A stretch of 64,000 bases of DNA, taken from NCBI RefSeq assembly GCF_024586455.1, contig NC_065919.1, positions 25,024,839 through 25,088,838 of the forward strand, in the 5' to 3' direction. Below are positions 10,605 through 24,600 of the stretch, piece by piece (position 1 is the first letter of the stretch; each line of letters begins with the position of its first letter). A model generated the notes under the pieces. That model was given only the letters and a program-made list of their open reading frames with translations. It was not told where the DNA came from and searched no databases. The stretch comes from Bactrocera neohumeralis. Taxonomy: Eukaryota > Arthropoda > Insecta > Diptera > Tephritidae. Position numbers and translations under genes: made by a program.

Positions 10605-11240
10605 ATTTAATCATTTATCAACATTTATTTTGTCGCCTTCAAAGTATGTAATCCCCAACGGATGTAGTAAACTTATGCCAACGATTTTTCCAGTCCTTGA
10701 AATACTTTTCAGAGGCACATTTTGGGTGGTCTTCAGTTTCTTCAGCGAATTTTGTTTTATCTCTTCGCTCCATGGTCCATAAATTGTTCTTCTACAATTA
10801 AGCCTGTTTCGTCGGATGTTCCACCGCAAACGCCTCAGTACGATCAAAAAGAAGTCTTTATTAATCCTCCATGTCGAGCTCTTTTGCCATCTCTCTAATA
10901 ATTGGCTGACGATTTTCAAGCGCCATATCGTTCACAATTTTAATATTTTCATTAGTTTAAGAGGTCGAAGGTCGTCCAGAACGAGGCATGTCTTCAACGA
11001 TCTCTCGCCCGTCATCGAAGGCTTTGTACCACTTGTAGGCTTGTGGTTTTGAATCACCGTAAACCTTTATCAACATTCGCAACGACTCCATACACGAATT
11101 TTGGTTAGAAATATAAAATTTGAGACAAATTCTTTTTACGATATTTTTATCCATTTTAAAAATCGCAACGCACTACTGAGGTTTGCCGACTTAAGCAGCA
11201 GCTATAAATAAACTGGTTGACAGTTCACGCTCATATTTTA
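10605..11240 (-). mobile_element. mariner element, copy 2, internally deleted
   Basis: From 11154 down, the minus strand encodes MDKNIVKRICLKFYISNQNS... and QAYKWYKAFDDGREI, then PRSGRPST, the mariner N-terminus. Further down it gives a C-terminal tail (YFEGDKINVDK, about 10610) with frameshifts. The catalytic middle is deleted. The leader is shared with 9880-9905. It is a deletion derivative, non-functional. Confidence 0.7.
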
Positions 11241-12409
11241 CATAGTAATTCAGAACAGTCCTACCAACTTAACAAATTACCTGTTTTTGAAATATCATTA
11301 CAGTTTCCGGGTGCTTTCTTATCACAATTTAGATTGCTTTTTTTAAATTTATTTGTTTGTCTTCGGAAAGTGCCACAACTTGCTGTGTGAATATTAACTG
11401 ATTGGGCTGCTGTTTGACCCATAATCATTATTGTTAACCAATATGAAGCTTTCAATTGAAGTCGATGACGATGGATGTTGGCTCAGATTGCTGTCCACAA
11501 ATGTTTTAAATATTCAGCTTTTGTTGCAAAAAACTAAAGGAACCAAACTGAACGGCTGCTGTCAAAGAGATGTGACGTTCCTTGGCCACTCAGAGCTTCA
11601 AATCGGACAATCCCCCCGTCTTTCCTTTTGTTATTATGTTCAAAGAAGCTATAAATCCCCGTATTAAGACAAGCACTCAAGACAAAATTATCATAATTAT
11701 AAGTTTACCGCCGAGAAAGTAATGACAAACGAAGCAAAACGAGCTCATTTTGCTTTGGTCTCGAATGTATGAGATATGTTTTAAGTTCTTAAAAGCTTCC
11801 ATAATGACAGATGGCGCATTCTGAATTTTAACGGCGTCCAATAAATATCTATTTTTTACCATCAATTCTCTTTTCAAATGCAGGATATATTTCTAACGAC
11901 CTCATAATAATACTTACTGCTGGTCTTGGATATTTCGACAGAATATACCTGGAAGATACAGAAATTCAAAACAGAACAAATTGGGCTAGACGGCATTAAT
12001 TTTAAACTATAATGTAACTGTTTCGTAGTTCTCACTGAACAATCAAATAGACATGAAAACTCAATTCCGTTTCCCCAATCTGCTATACCAGCCATTGAAC
12101 TTAGAGTTGGAACAAGGTGAGAGCGGCATGGTTAGGGTAAGGTACTTTGTTTTACCATTCACTTTTATTTTCTCCAAAAGCTATACCGTTAGTGTTGTAA
12201 AGCTCTCGTAATATTTTGAAAGCACTTTTAAACAGTAACAGAGCAAATATTTTCGTGTACAAAATTTCACGGGTGCTCACTTGTGCTATTCGCTAGATTG
12301 TTAGTTCTCTGTAAACACAGATAAACACCAAAGCTTTAAAGCAATGTGCTTTTCTCCACACTATGGTAATTTAAATGGCCAAATGAAAGAATTTGTTATG
12401 CTCACGCGC
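11241..12409. other. no gene recognised
   Basis: AT-rich sequence. ORFs of 64-78 aa at 11261-12095 show no family motifs or consistent splicing. Confidence 0.5.
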
Positions 12410-13060
12410 AGCCGAACATTTGATACCCTCGTAATTTAAGCACAAAGATATACTGTTATGAGTAAAATATTATCTGTAATTTTCATTGAGATAACTCAAA
12501 TATTGACCAACATATCCAGCATAAAGTCACCTGGAAGTTCGAAAATCTTTTTATTAGGTATATGGGACCTCAGGGCAGTATTGACCCGATTCAATCCATA
12601 TTTGATACACAGAATTATTATTGTCAGTAAAGGTTTCTCTCTAAAGTTCAGTTGTATATCTCAGACATTGACCGATATTTTCAGTTAAAAGTCAACTATA
12701 GATACTTGTGTCCACATATTTGGTACCTAGGGTCTTGAACAGTTTTGGTTGGGCGGTCCCAATTGTTCAAAACCGACTCCCACTCTTATCATATGGAGGA
12801 ATCAAATTTAAAGTCTTGGCATAATTAGTTATTGACTTATAGCGCTTTTAGTAGATATGGGATTTCACCAAAAAGTGGGGTTATCTTCCGATTTCATCAC
12901 GCCACATGTCGGTAGGAGTTCTTATAATATTAGACTTCCAATTTAATTGTTTGGCTTCATATTTAGGCATATATACATTAAACAACAGGGACTGGGATTC
13001 CTTCCAAGTTCATATCGTTATTATTCCAGAAAAAGGAATAAAGCTTTTTGCATAAAGGCA
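12410..13060 (-). repeat. family 1-related repeat, diverged copy
   Basis: Starts with 'gccgaacatttgataccctc', the inverted counterpart of the family 3' end. It continues with 'tattgacc.gattcaatccat' and 'tttcag.taaaagtcaactat' blocks, also seen at 43850-43980 and 52080-52130. Noncoding. Confidence 0.5.
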
Positions 13061-13147
13061 AAGCCCTGGACCTGTAGGCTAAAAAATAACATTGGCTGCA
13101 CTGATATTTTCCAATAGAAAGAGTAAATTTATAAATTAACGAAAACA

Positions 13148-13520
13148 AACCAAGTAAACTTTGGTTGCGCCGGAGCTATAATACCCTTCAGAAATATAAA
13201 AGTTTTCTCATTGCGTTAACCAAACTATCCATGCAAATATTCTTGAAAAGATCTCGTCAAATAAAAAAGCTTTCCATACAAGCATTTCATTTCGATAGTT
13301 CAGTATGCCATATATTCTCTGATTTAAGTTTCTTCAACTATTGTACGTACATATGTATGTAGTATTGTTTTGAACAAGAGCACATGCCGAATTTCGTTCA
13401 TAAAACATCTTTGTTTTGATCATTCAGTTTATATCCCAGATATATGCTATAATGGTCCGGTATCGGCAGTCCGAAAACTCAGCAGCTTCTTGGTGAGAAA
13501 CAGGAGCACTGGCTCAATAC
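13148..13520 (-). repeat. DINE-like repeat family 2, partial
   Basis: Begins 'aaaccaagtaaactttggtt', a diverged form of the end at 39430-39480. It shares the blocks 'tctcgtcaaataaaaaa', 'ttcagtatgcc' and 'tccggtatcggcagt' with 39430-40620. Truncated before the LINE at 13560. Confidence 0.5.
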
Positions 13521-13559
13521 GGCAGCGAAGGATTGATAAAGAGCATGCATCAGCTTTCT

Positions 13560-14965
13560 TGTAGAATATGGTCGGACGAAAGCATGCCGACGATTTGAAT
13601 TTAAGTGTGCTCTGCGCAATCCACTAAAAGGTATCACCACAATCTGCGTCAACTACCGTGGGCTAAGCCTTGCTAACATCGCGTATAAAATTCTATCGTA
13701 GCATTCAGTGTGAAAAGACTGGAGCCCACCGTTAACAAACTGATTGGTCTTTATCAGTGTGGCTTTAGACCAGAAAAATCTACAATCGACCAGATTTTCA
13801 TCATACGCCAAATCTCTGAAAAGACCCGTAAAAGGAAGATCGGCAAACATCACCTCATCGTTGATTTTAAAGCCGCCTTCGACAGCACGAAAAGAAGCTA
13901 TCTCTATGCCACTATGTCTGAACTTGATATCCACACCAAACTAATAAGGATGTGTAAACTGACGTCGAGCAATACGAAAAGCTTCGTCAAGATCGAGAAG
14001 AACGTCTCCGATCCGTTCGATAACCAGCGCTGTTTTAGACATGAAGACTCCCTATCGAATGACTTCTACAATCTATTGATCGAGAAAACAATTCGAGCTG
14101 CGAAAGAGAAGAGTACAATTTTCTATAAGAGTGTTCAGCTGCTGGCGTATGCTGATGATATTGGTATCATTGGCCTCAACAACCGCGTCGTTAGTTCTGC
14201 TTTCTCCAGACAGGATAGGGAAGCGAAGGAAATGAGTTTGGTAGTGAACGAGGACAAGACGAAATATCCTCTGTCATCAAACAAACACTCATCGCACTGG
14301 CGACTAGGCAACAACGTCACTGTTGACAGTCATAACTTCGGAGTCGTAGATAGTTTCGTCTAGCTAGGAACCAGCATCAACACCAACAACAACGTCAGCC
14401 TCGAAATCCAGGACTGAATAACTCTTGCCAACTTGTAGCAGTTCGGACTGAGTAGGCAATTGAGAAGAAAAGTCCTTTCTCTACGAACAAAACCAAACTC
14501 TATAAGTCACTCATCATCCTCGTCCTGCTGCATGGTGCAGAGGCATGGACGATGACAACATCTGATGAGTCGACGTTACGAGTTTTCGAGAGAAATGTTC
14601 TGCGGAAGATTTATGGTCCCTAGCGCATTGGCAACAGCGAATATCGCAGTCGATGGAACGATGAGCTGTATGAGATATACGACGACATTGACATAGTGAA
14701 TTAAGTTACGCTGGCTAGGTCATATCGTCCGAATGGATGAAAACGTTCCAGCTCTGAAAGTATTCGACACAGCGTCGGGAGAAGCAGAGGAGGAGGAAGA
14801 CCTCCACTCCGCTGGAAAGACCAAGTAGACAAGAACCTGGCTAAACTGGGAATTTCCAATTGGCGCCGAACAGCGGAGTGGAAGAACGACTGGTGCGCTG
14901 TTGTAAACTCGTCTATAACCGTGTGAGCGGTGTCTATATCAATAAAAAAGAAGAAAAAGAATGGA
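13560..14965 (+). mobile_element. non-LTR retrotransposon (RTE-like) RT and 3' end, copy 2
   Basis: Contains most of a reverse transcriptase (13710-14363 open), then a frame-broken C-terminal region (KSLIILVLLHGAEAWTM; GNSEYRSRWNDELYE; LRWLGHIVRMDENVPALKVF) and an A/G-rich tail (aataaaaaagaagaaaaag). It lacks the endonuclease. The same family is present at 2325-2766, 25960-26830 and 54795-55193. Clade assignment (RTE-like) is from general resemblance of the C-terminal region and the non-poly(A) tail. Confidence 0.85.
13710..14363 (+). pseudogene. LINE reverse transcriptase fragment, open 217 aa
   Basis: RT hallmarks occur in order: LIGLYQCGFRPEKSTIDQIF, then LIVDFKAAFDS (first catalytic Asp), a region with NDFYNLLIEK, and LLAYADDIGIIG, the YADD active site. 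A stop follows at 14361-14363, where the frame in related elements would continue (WLGTSINT after it). The open stretch starts and ends inside the domain, so it is a fragment and not a functional gene. The longest intact coding piece of this LINE family in the window. Confidence 0.85.
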
Positions 14966-15009
14966 GCTGCTATAAAAACAGAACGGTCGGAATCAATTTC
15001 CTGTGTGGA

Positions 15010-15140
15010 AAACATTTGACCGGATATCTTTAAGAAATTTGGTATATACGATTGTCTAAAGCAATGATGAAATGTCCGAAGGAATTGTTTATAGCTGCCA
15101 TACTAACTGATCGATCAAGACCAAGTTCTTGTAAACAACC
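15010..15140 (+). repeat. family 2 repeat scrap
   Basis: Short match to the 29340-29560 and 59340-59640 region: 'ttgaccggatatctttaagaaa', 'ctgatcgatcaagaccaagt'. Directly behind the LINE tail. Confidence 0.35.
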
Positions 15141-18100
15141 TTTGACCATTTACTATTATCAGGCTTTCCTTTCACCTCATTCAATGGAATTTTGGCACAC
15201 TTGGGTCCATTATATAATTAGTCATCTCTTTTTATTTTATTTGATGACAACGCTTTTCGGGGTACATTTGAAATTGTGAGGAAAAAACAATCGATATACA
15301 CCGCTTAAATCTTCTTTTGTTTCTATGCAGGTGTATATGAAAGACTTTAGTCTGGAATGCTACATATAATACATATGTATTAAATATTCTGATTACATTC
15401 CTTGTATCTTCTGCTTAATACGAGAGTTTGAAATATATTTTTACTCCAGTGCCAACTTCACCATCTCCATGATTTTATAGTATTTCTTACTTATCATTTC
15501 TAAAGCTTTAATCTGCAACCACCTCAGCTCCTCTTTTGCCAGAGTAGGGTTGGGACATAACGGAACGTTTCGGCAACAAAAAGCAGTTCAAGGCGAGAGC
15601 CTGCTTAAGAGGCTTAAAAAAACGTTTTTTTGAGGATTTTTTTGGGATTGAAAGAAATTATTGATTAAAGCGAAATTTCTAGAGTTTACAGTTATATGTA
15701 TATTTAAACATCATATTTTTTGAATACGAAATCTTTGATATTCTTGGTTTGGGGAGCAATTGCCTGATGCACTGCATTTGTCGGACGAGGGCAGGATACA
15801 GGTCGCAATTTCAATCGGAAACCAAAAATTCAAAGAGATTCAAATTTGTCAATAACTTATCTTCTAGTTAAACTAAGAAAGTTCCAAAAAAAAATTTAAA
15901 AATTCTAAACTTTTTTAAAAATTTATAAAAGTGGTTTTTGATCAAAAAATTGTACTTTATGTTGTTTAAAAATATGTTCAAACTTGACTTTCCAATTTTC
16001 TCCTTTTTTAGTTTAAATAGAAGATTATTTAATGCCAAAGATAATAAACTCTGTGCCAATTCCATACGACGCTTAGTTTTTTTTTATCCTGCTCGCCTAC
16101 CAAGAAAAATCGTAAAAATGAAAAACCGAGAAATCGCGTGTCAAAGTTTTCGCTCTCTGCCCAAGCGCTAATATATCTGTTAGACTCTCGGTCACTATTT
16201 CCCTTGTAGCTTCAAATATTCAAAATATTTCGAATTCCCATCTATAAATTTTGGGACACGTTCTTAGACAATTTTTAAAGAGATTTAAGCAAAAAGAAAA
16301 AAATCGATTTTTTGAAGCTTCTAAAGCATGCTCCCCCCTTAAGTGTAACCTTATGTGTGCAAATTAGCAGCATTACAACATTATCCGGCGCAGATTTGAT
16401 AAAAAAAGGCGTTTGTTTTGTTATGATTTTCTTTATTTTTTGTTTTAGATTTAGGACATTAATTTAATTAACTTTATTTCGATAATTACACGTACAATTA
16501 TAGTTAAAATTACATATACATATAATAACTTACAAACACTTATTGCCAATTAGATTTCTTGCAATAGTTTTCAGCTTTAAGAAGCAATTTATTTTTTATT
16601 TTTTATTAATATGCACTATTATTATTTTAAATATTTTTTCAAAATATTCTTACCAATCGCACGTGCTGCATCAAATCGATTACTTTAGTTTAATTCATTA
16701 CATTTTAACTACTAACGTTTAACATAGTTTGCGCTTGCTAGAAAATACTTGTATGCAAGTAGTTACATACATACACATATGTATTTATATGTGAATCTGC
16801 AGTGCTTAGAATTAACGGAAACAAAAATACTCGTAATAATAATTCTTACTCAGTGTCTACTTTGCTGCAGCGTTAAGTGCACGCAAACGCTTGCTTGCAT
16901 TCAATTAAGCTTATTTTATCTCATAATTTTTAGTAATGTACATTTTCGAAATACAAACATGCATACATACATACATCTCATGAGCGTTATTTGCTTAAAA
17001 TGCTTATGATACAGTTAGAGGCGCAGTTATGCAACTCTGGTCTCCTCATATAAATACATATTAAAAATGCTGATTTACAATCAAAGTTGCTTAGTTGTAT
17101 TTAGGGATGCTGTAGTGCTTTGTTTTAATTAACTTTAACTCTTTTCATCAACTGTAAATTTACACATACATATACATATGTATGTATGTCAGCAGGACTT
17201 TCTTCTTGGTTTTTTACACATATTTTAATGCAAATGTTTTGTTTTACGCTTTTATTTCCTAAAAATTTAGTTGAAGTGATTCTCGTATGCACACATGTTC
17301 AGCTGGCAACGCCATTTCATATTTACTGCACACTCTTCTCTCACTGTGACGGCTTTTTCGTTTCCTGTTAGTTTAGCAGTTTACCAATATTTAGTTTACA
17401 GTTACACTTAACTATAAATTACAGTTAAACATTTACATATATATTTGTATGTATTTTAGCCCTTTTGTTTACTTAACATTTTTACATAAATGCGCTTAAA
17501 TCAATTTCCACATATATAAAAATCAATAAAATTACATGTAACGGTTTCACTGCTCATCTGCTGCTATCTTACACTACTCTAGATAAATAAAATTCACAAA
17601 TTCACTATTTTAAATGTGTTGATTTTATGCTCTCTGTGTATTTCTCAATCAATCATAGCGGATTAGTTTATTAATTAGTTAATTAATCAATCGGATTAGT
17701 TAGTTTGTTGCTGCGCTTTGTTTGAGCGCCATTGGAACTGTTTAACACCAGTGCGTTGCTTATGAGCGCTGATCTACTGGTGTTCAATCTCTTTTCTGTA
17801 TTACCCTTTAGCAGAAAGGTGATGATGCTTGTAAGTTGAAGTGGTTTGCATGCCGCAAAAGCCAACGCATTTAGGCATACTTAAGTTAATCATTTCTTGA
17901 TATTGTTCAATCTTGTATTAAATTTCATTTGTTCAGTCTTTTCATGCTAAATTTTTAGTAATGAAAATTAAATAAAAATCCATAGAAATTATGCTGCAAT
18001 AATTCTTTATTATGTAGAAGCCAAACTATCGAGTTGAAGAAACTTTACAAGTTCGTAGACACGCCGATTAGGATGGAACTTTGTTTTACTGTGTATTTTT

Positions 18101-21100
18101 TCTTTTGCAGATTTCGAATTCAGTTGTGAAATTCCGTAAACGAGTAAGAACCCCCCATGATGATTAAAATCTGTAATTTAACCGCCATACATATAGACTA
18201 ACTTTAGCTGTCTTCGATTGCAGGTGCTACACTCCAGCGAATCGAACGAACAAATGGAGAGCATATTTGCTGCAGAAATCCGCTAACATGCTTTCTGACG
18301 CATGCGCAATGGTGCAATAATTCTTTCTAAGTGGAGAAATGTTTTTTTTGCGTTAAAAAATGTTCCTTAACCCTTTATTTTTATTTGCTATAAATTACTA
18401 TATTTGATTTTAAATCTTAAGTTTTAAAAATACAAGGAAAACAAAAAGAAATTTCCATGTTCGCTTGCCATTTGAACCATTCAAAATAGTGAAACTGATC
18501 TGAAACACGGTTTTACCTCTTTGATTTGGTATCCACATACTCTATTGCAGGAATTCAACTCGATAACCATGTTGTTGCTTTTACAAATGTGCAATATCTT
18601 TGACAAGAGAGCAGAAGCGAGCACAGAAATAACGAATCGAAGACGGCTTTTAATTAACATAACTATTACCAGTAATATTGATAAGAATAAGTGAAACTGT
18701 ATTGATCGCGTACTCGGCTATAACTGTACCGAAAGTTGAGGACGAAGTATAGATCACGTGTCTCATAGTTGCAATGAATGTCGGCGCAGTGAAAAAGGTT
18801 GGCGAAGCGCTACTAGCGTTCGACAATGCCGAAGCAGTCAGTGCCGGCTTCACTTCGATGCTTCAAAGAAATACTTTCTTCAATAAATTATCGTGGTACT
18901 AGGTAGGTGAAAACCATTAAGCGTCAGATTGTCTTCTGTTTAATGCAGACATTGTAATTATCATTTAAACTGAATGAAAACTTTAAATGCGTGGCTACCG
19001 TTCTCAAAAACTATTGCAGTCGTGTTAAACTAAAACAGGTGGCAGCGTGGAAAAAATACTATAAAATTCATAATTGGTTGCTTGTTTCGTAGTATTTACT
19101 TCAATAGTCGACTTATTAGACTTAAAATGATTAAATTGGTACATAACTTTAAAAACATTAGAATATTTTGCTGAGCGTTATGTTTATTAGTTTAAGATGA
19201 CTCAAAACTGAAAATGGCATTTAGGAAATCAGAACAACAAATTTGTGGAAAATGGAAAATTTATGTTAGTAAATTTTTTTTTAAATGTTATCTCTATACC
19301 TCCAAACTTACCAACTGGTTGGAATCGCCCTACAGTCCACCCTAATGCGCTTATTTTATAACAACTCATTTCAATCAAGTTCTTTATGTTTTGGGTATGT
19401 AATAACTATTGGAGAAGGAGGATAAAGAAATGTAAGTTTTAAACAATAACTTGGAGGCTGTAATACAGGCTTAGGTTGAAAAATATTTTGAAAAAAGAAT
19501 GGTTATTTCAACAATTCCCTCTTTTTGAAAATATATTATCAGAAAGTCCAGTGCAGTGGTAAAATTAATTTAATTTAAATTTGGAGCTCAATATTTATGG
19601 CTCACGATTGGTTGAGAAATTCTTTTAGCAAATATGGAGAAATGTTGAATCAATTCAAATCCTAGTAAGTAGAATGTATTATACAGAACGGCTGGGTCCA
19701 GCGAAATAAGTATTTTATTTACTGTATTGAATGTAATTTTAATTTCAGGTTATGGCGATTTGCGGTACTCATTTACGCTTATTACACAGGTCAATAAAAA
19801 TTGTTTTGTCAGCACGGGTTTTACTTAATATATTCAGGTTATGCATAGCTATAAGCAAATATATATGGGAAAGGATCATTACGCGGAAATATTATTCTGA
19901 TTATTTTTAAGAAATTATAGGCAGCTGAAATTTCGAATTCGTTCTGGAATCAGCGTTTCATTAACTCGGGTTTTACTTAATAAATAATTAACAATGGAAT
20001 TTGGTGAATTCTGATATACGAATTGGCATTAAAGAAAACGACATGAAAATATTTATTGTTTCTTCAGTAAGGAAGCTGGCCTCTGCCATGACGTGAAAGG
20101 TTTACTTGAAGAAATTAATATTCTTCATGTAACCCATGGGCACATTCCGTATATTTCAAAGAAAATTACAATTACGAGAGTTAAAATGCTATTAACGGGA
20201 CTTTATTATTTAATATTTCGTTATTGGAGACTTCAAGATGGTAGGTTACTGCTGTTGCCTTTCCCTATGGGATAGCAGGAATGTTCCGGCTCACATATTA
20301 CGAAGTGGGAAAGTGCATTGTGAAAGAGGTCGATTGTCGATCCTAAAACTGTACTAATGTCATCATTGCATATCTCTTATTAAACAATTTCTAAATGCTC
20401 TTATGATTAGTCCGAAGCTTTCTGCTATTTGAAGAATTTTTTCCAAAGCTTTCAGGGGCGAAACTAACAGATGGAATATTTACAGGTATAAGCCCTCAAT
20501 TAATAAAAAAATAGTGGATTGTGATATTTTCCCCAAAAAACTGGAACAGTTTTAAGGCAGTATTGCAGAAAATTATCATATTCTTATTCGTATTTCGTAG
20601 TAAAAAAAGCAACAAAACTGTGATATGTAACGCCCGTGCCCAGAAATGCTGCTGACCGATGTTATTAAACTCGTAAGTTGGTTAGCCAAACGATTGGAAA
20701 ATAACGAAACTGGTTGGCTGATGTGGATTTAGAATAACACCATTTCTAACACAGTAAGTTCGTCATTTTCGAGAAGCAACTGATCACAGTACATTGGATC
20801 AGCTAGAAGTAGGGTTGAGTGAGCCAAGAACTCTTTATAGTGAATCCCAAACCATCATCTACTACTCTCATTTATTCAGCGTAGCTTAATCTTATGCATC
20901 AAGAGAGAAATTTAAGATCATAAAATCTCTTTCATAAACTTCGTTTCGTGTATTTCAAAAAAGATACTGTTTTTTAATAGAGAGAGAGAGAGAGACGTTT
21001 TGTGCTCTCCAAACCTTATTAAGCTGCTCCAGATTTATTGTTAATTCATCGATTCTCAGAAGAGTCTCCAGGTAACTATTCCGCCATAGACCTTAAGTGT

Positions 21101-21644
21101 TATAAAAATATATAGTCAAATCGTAAGTTGTATAAATATGAATAAGTGACAGTTTCTTCTTGGTATCGCCAAAATAGTTCTGGCGTGCTGTACCCGATTA
21201 TGTACTTTTAAAAAATATCATGGACGGAAATTGAAGTTCAAAACCCTACTTTATCGTGGGAGCAAACTAAATATGTAAATACTTATATTAATTTAAAAAA
21301 TAGTGTTAACCACAGAAAACCAATTTATTTTTCCAAGAATTAAATATAAAAGAAACTTTCTCTGCCTCTGGCCAGTTTTTGTAAGTCCGTTTAATCGCCT
21401 AACTTTTCTGATCCACATGTACATATATGTTCTTTTTTCTTTCACGACCTTTTCTAACGCTTTTTCACTTTTGCATTATGGTTTTCTTAATTACAGGATT
21501 TGAATTTTAGTTTAAAAATAATCATTATTCAATTCATCACAAAAATGCTCGCACCAAATAAAGCAGCCCTTAGTTCACATATTCATCTAGTACATCTAAG
21601 TAATCGACCCCAAATCGTTCGTGCTTTCGCACTTAAAAATATAG
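15141..21644. other. no coding gene recognised; downstream flank/3'UTR of rotund
   Basis: Sequence is AT-rich, with short ATAC/TATG tracts (16770-16990, 17160-17190), a (GA)n run near 20980-20996 and poly-T/A runs. ORFs of 60-77 aa (15868-16171, 17683-17865, 18650-18853, 20093-20275) show no family features. Part of 16.4-21.6 kb could be the rotund 3'UTR, which lies in this direction, but I could not fix a poly(A) site. Confidence 0.5.
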
Positions 21645-24600
21645 CTATCCTTTATCTTTACCCGGTCCCACACTAACGCCGAGTAAATGTTCGCCCGCCA
21701 TCAGACCGGCCGGTTGGTGCGCATAGTTCCTAATTTGGTGAAGTGATATCAGTTGGTTTGGAAATGAATTGGAATTATTTTGATTGACATTTTTATTCTG
21801 GAAGCTGATAGCATCGTAGAGGTACGGACGCTGCGCCATAGGATGATGGCTAAGTGTATTCAAGTGTGGCGGCATTGAATTGATCGGGGTGAACGCTGAA
21901 TTGCTAGTAGTCTTCGTGATACTCGCCGCATCGTATGGTCCAACAGTGGATGGTGTAGACACTGAAAAGAAATTGGGTAAACATTTGTTAATATAATAAC
22001 ATATTTATTATAATTATATAATTTAGTAAAATCAAATATTAGTGTGATCGTATTTAGACGGCACACTGTGTTGCGGCTAGTGGAAAAGTAACTTTTCTCC
22101 GATTATTTTTTTCAGTGTTTTTAATGATGCAATTTTGTCACAGACATTCCAAGTAAACAAAAAACACATAAAGCTTATTTTTATATTGGCCCGTTGATTT
22201 TTAATTGATTTTAGAAGTCAAATATACAAAATTTTCACGAAAAGAGGGGATTTCAGGGCTGTATTCAAAATGATCTCATTTGATTTTGGTGACAGATATT
22301 TTGATTCGGAAAAACAATCTGCCTTCGGACAAGTATCTTCTGTAAAATAAAGGAATGTTATTTGAGACATTTTCATGTGCACCTTTTTTAGAGCGAAAAC
22401 CCGACTAAAGGTCCATTTTTCCTTAAAATTTGGGTTAGGTAAGCAATATCTAAAAAGTCCCAGAGAGTCCCAGTTCCAAACCACTACAGAAATGTTACAT
22501 AATTTGTTTTCAACGAACTGTGAAAAAATCAGCTGCCCATACCTGCCCTCCTGGGAGTTATAGCGATTTTAGTATATCATTCTCAGTATTTATTCCATAG
22601 AAATAGAACGGAAATTCTTCGAATCACTTACTGAATAATCTAATCATATTGGTTTTCGGGTGACTTTCCGTCATCCCACGTCAAATTTTTATTATTTTCA
22701 GACCGGTTTAATTGCTTTCTGGTGCGTTTTTCATATAAGTGTTTTAATGGTTCGAATATTTCATCAGAATATATACATAATTATAATTTTGACAGTCAAG
22801 AATTATGGAATACATTAAAATTTCCTATCAGGAACTGCATGAGTTGATGCAACAGAGTAAAACTAGAAGCGTGGAGGATGTTTTGGAATTGCTTGATCAT
22901 GAGCATGGAGTGAAAAGTAGTTTAATATTTCCAAACATAAAAGATAAATTGAAAAAGTTTGTCAATAAGTACAATACACGTTTTCAAGAGTTTAACAGGA
23001 TGTATGAACGGCTTGGAGCTACGGACTGGATTCAAGAGGGCTATATTGAAGTTGGAAATCATCCAACTTTGTAATATTTCTGTAGAATGCAATAAAATAT
23101 GCCTGTGTTATAAAATAGTATCTTCAAAATTTTTTTTTATTCCTCATCTATTCTAGCACTCCATAAAAATTAGCATAACTCTCTTAAAACTGAAGCTATT
23201 GACTTCAAACCGGTATCAAATTAAAGCTTTTATTGCCACCTTTCAAATAAGAAATGAAATAGATTTTGGTTTTATACAAAATTTCAGAGTTTTTCAACAA
23301 ATATCGAAAAATCATGAAAATTTGACGTTTATAATTCTTGTTCGGACCACCCTATACTTTATTTAAAAAACTAATCATAGGGTATTTATCAGAAATAAAA
23401 GAAGAATTAAAATAAATTTTTTTGTAAACAACTTTTTTTTTTACTTTTGTTGAAAATTTGACCCAACAATTTTTTTCGGTGTAAATTTTTTTTCACTCAT
23501 TCTGTTTGGGATTTCATTCTGACCAATCTGTAGAAGTTTCTCATCGATACAATTAAAATTACAGTTTAGGCAATATGATTTCCAAAAAATTCCGGTTTCG
23601 CAACACTGTGCGGCAGTAGCGATTTTTGCTCTTGTATGACGAGATTGTACCCGCCACTTCTAAAACTAAAGTATTATTAAAGGAAATTTGCCATATATGC
23701 TGAGTAGGGTGTGGCTTTTAGTAAAATATACTAGGTTGTATGGACTATCTACCTGAATTTAAGCAAAATAAATCCGATACCTTGGGTCACAAATGTAAGA
23801 ATAAATATAAACTATCATGCCCTCAAAAAAAGTCCGTTTTGCCGTTCTTTTAATGACAAAGCGGGGGATATACTATATATCAAATGAGCTGGGCTGGCAG
23901 TTGAAGTTCTGGTGTAAGATAATCAGAGGCTAATATGCTTCCATTTTGATGCCCTATAGTCAAACTTCCTTTGAGAAAGAAGACTGGATTTTGAAACTGA
24001 GCATATTCCTACGACCGGGATGTGCATGGAAGAGAGATTTGGAAGCTTCCGTTCATTCACTAACGCCAAAGTCGTTACAATAAACATCTTGACAATATGA
24101 AAAACGGACATAGGATTGCTACGAACCTACAAATGTTTTCAGTAGCGACGTCAATGAAACACTTTGCAGCCACATAAGTAAGAATTATGAACATTTCCCA
24201 TTAGTTTCAACGGACACAAAACGCTCCTGGAATACGACCGAAAAGTCATTCGATGAGTGTGAAGTTTGACATATAACTGGTTGCCAGACCTCTAGATCTC
24301 ACCCATTTGAAATACAAAATGTGCTGTTGGAACGCTCAGACTATTGACAATTCACAAAATACTAATTTCTTCATGTATGAGTATACGTAAAAGACGAGTC
24401 AGGGTAGTATCTACATTACCATAATGACATAATGAGTTTCAGGTAGATAAGAACTGACTCACCGATTTCGTCCCGACCGTTGTCGCTCATTCGATGATGC
24501 GTTTGCAGCTCGCCATGTCCGTTTGGCGGCCCACCAGATCCACTGGCTCCGCCTCCGCCACCAGCGCTACTTCCGCCACCTGAATTTACATTCGAAAAGT

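Noticed and set aside
18650..18853. 67-aa minus-strand ORF with a hydrophobic end
   Set aside because: A faint resemblance of TVIAEYAINTVS to the LINE 3' region could not be confirmed; too short and diverged to call.
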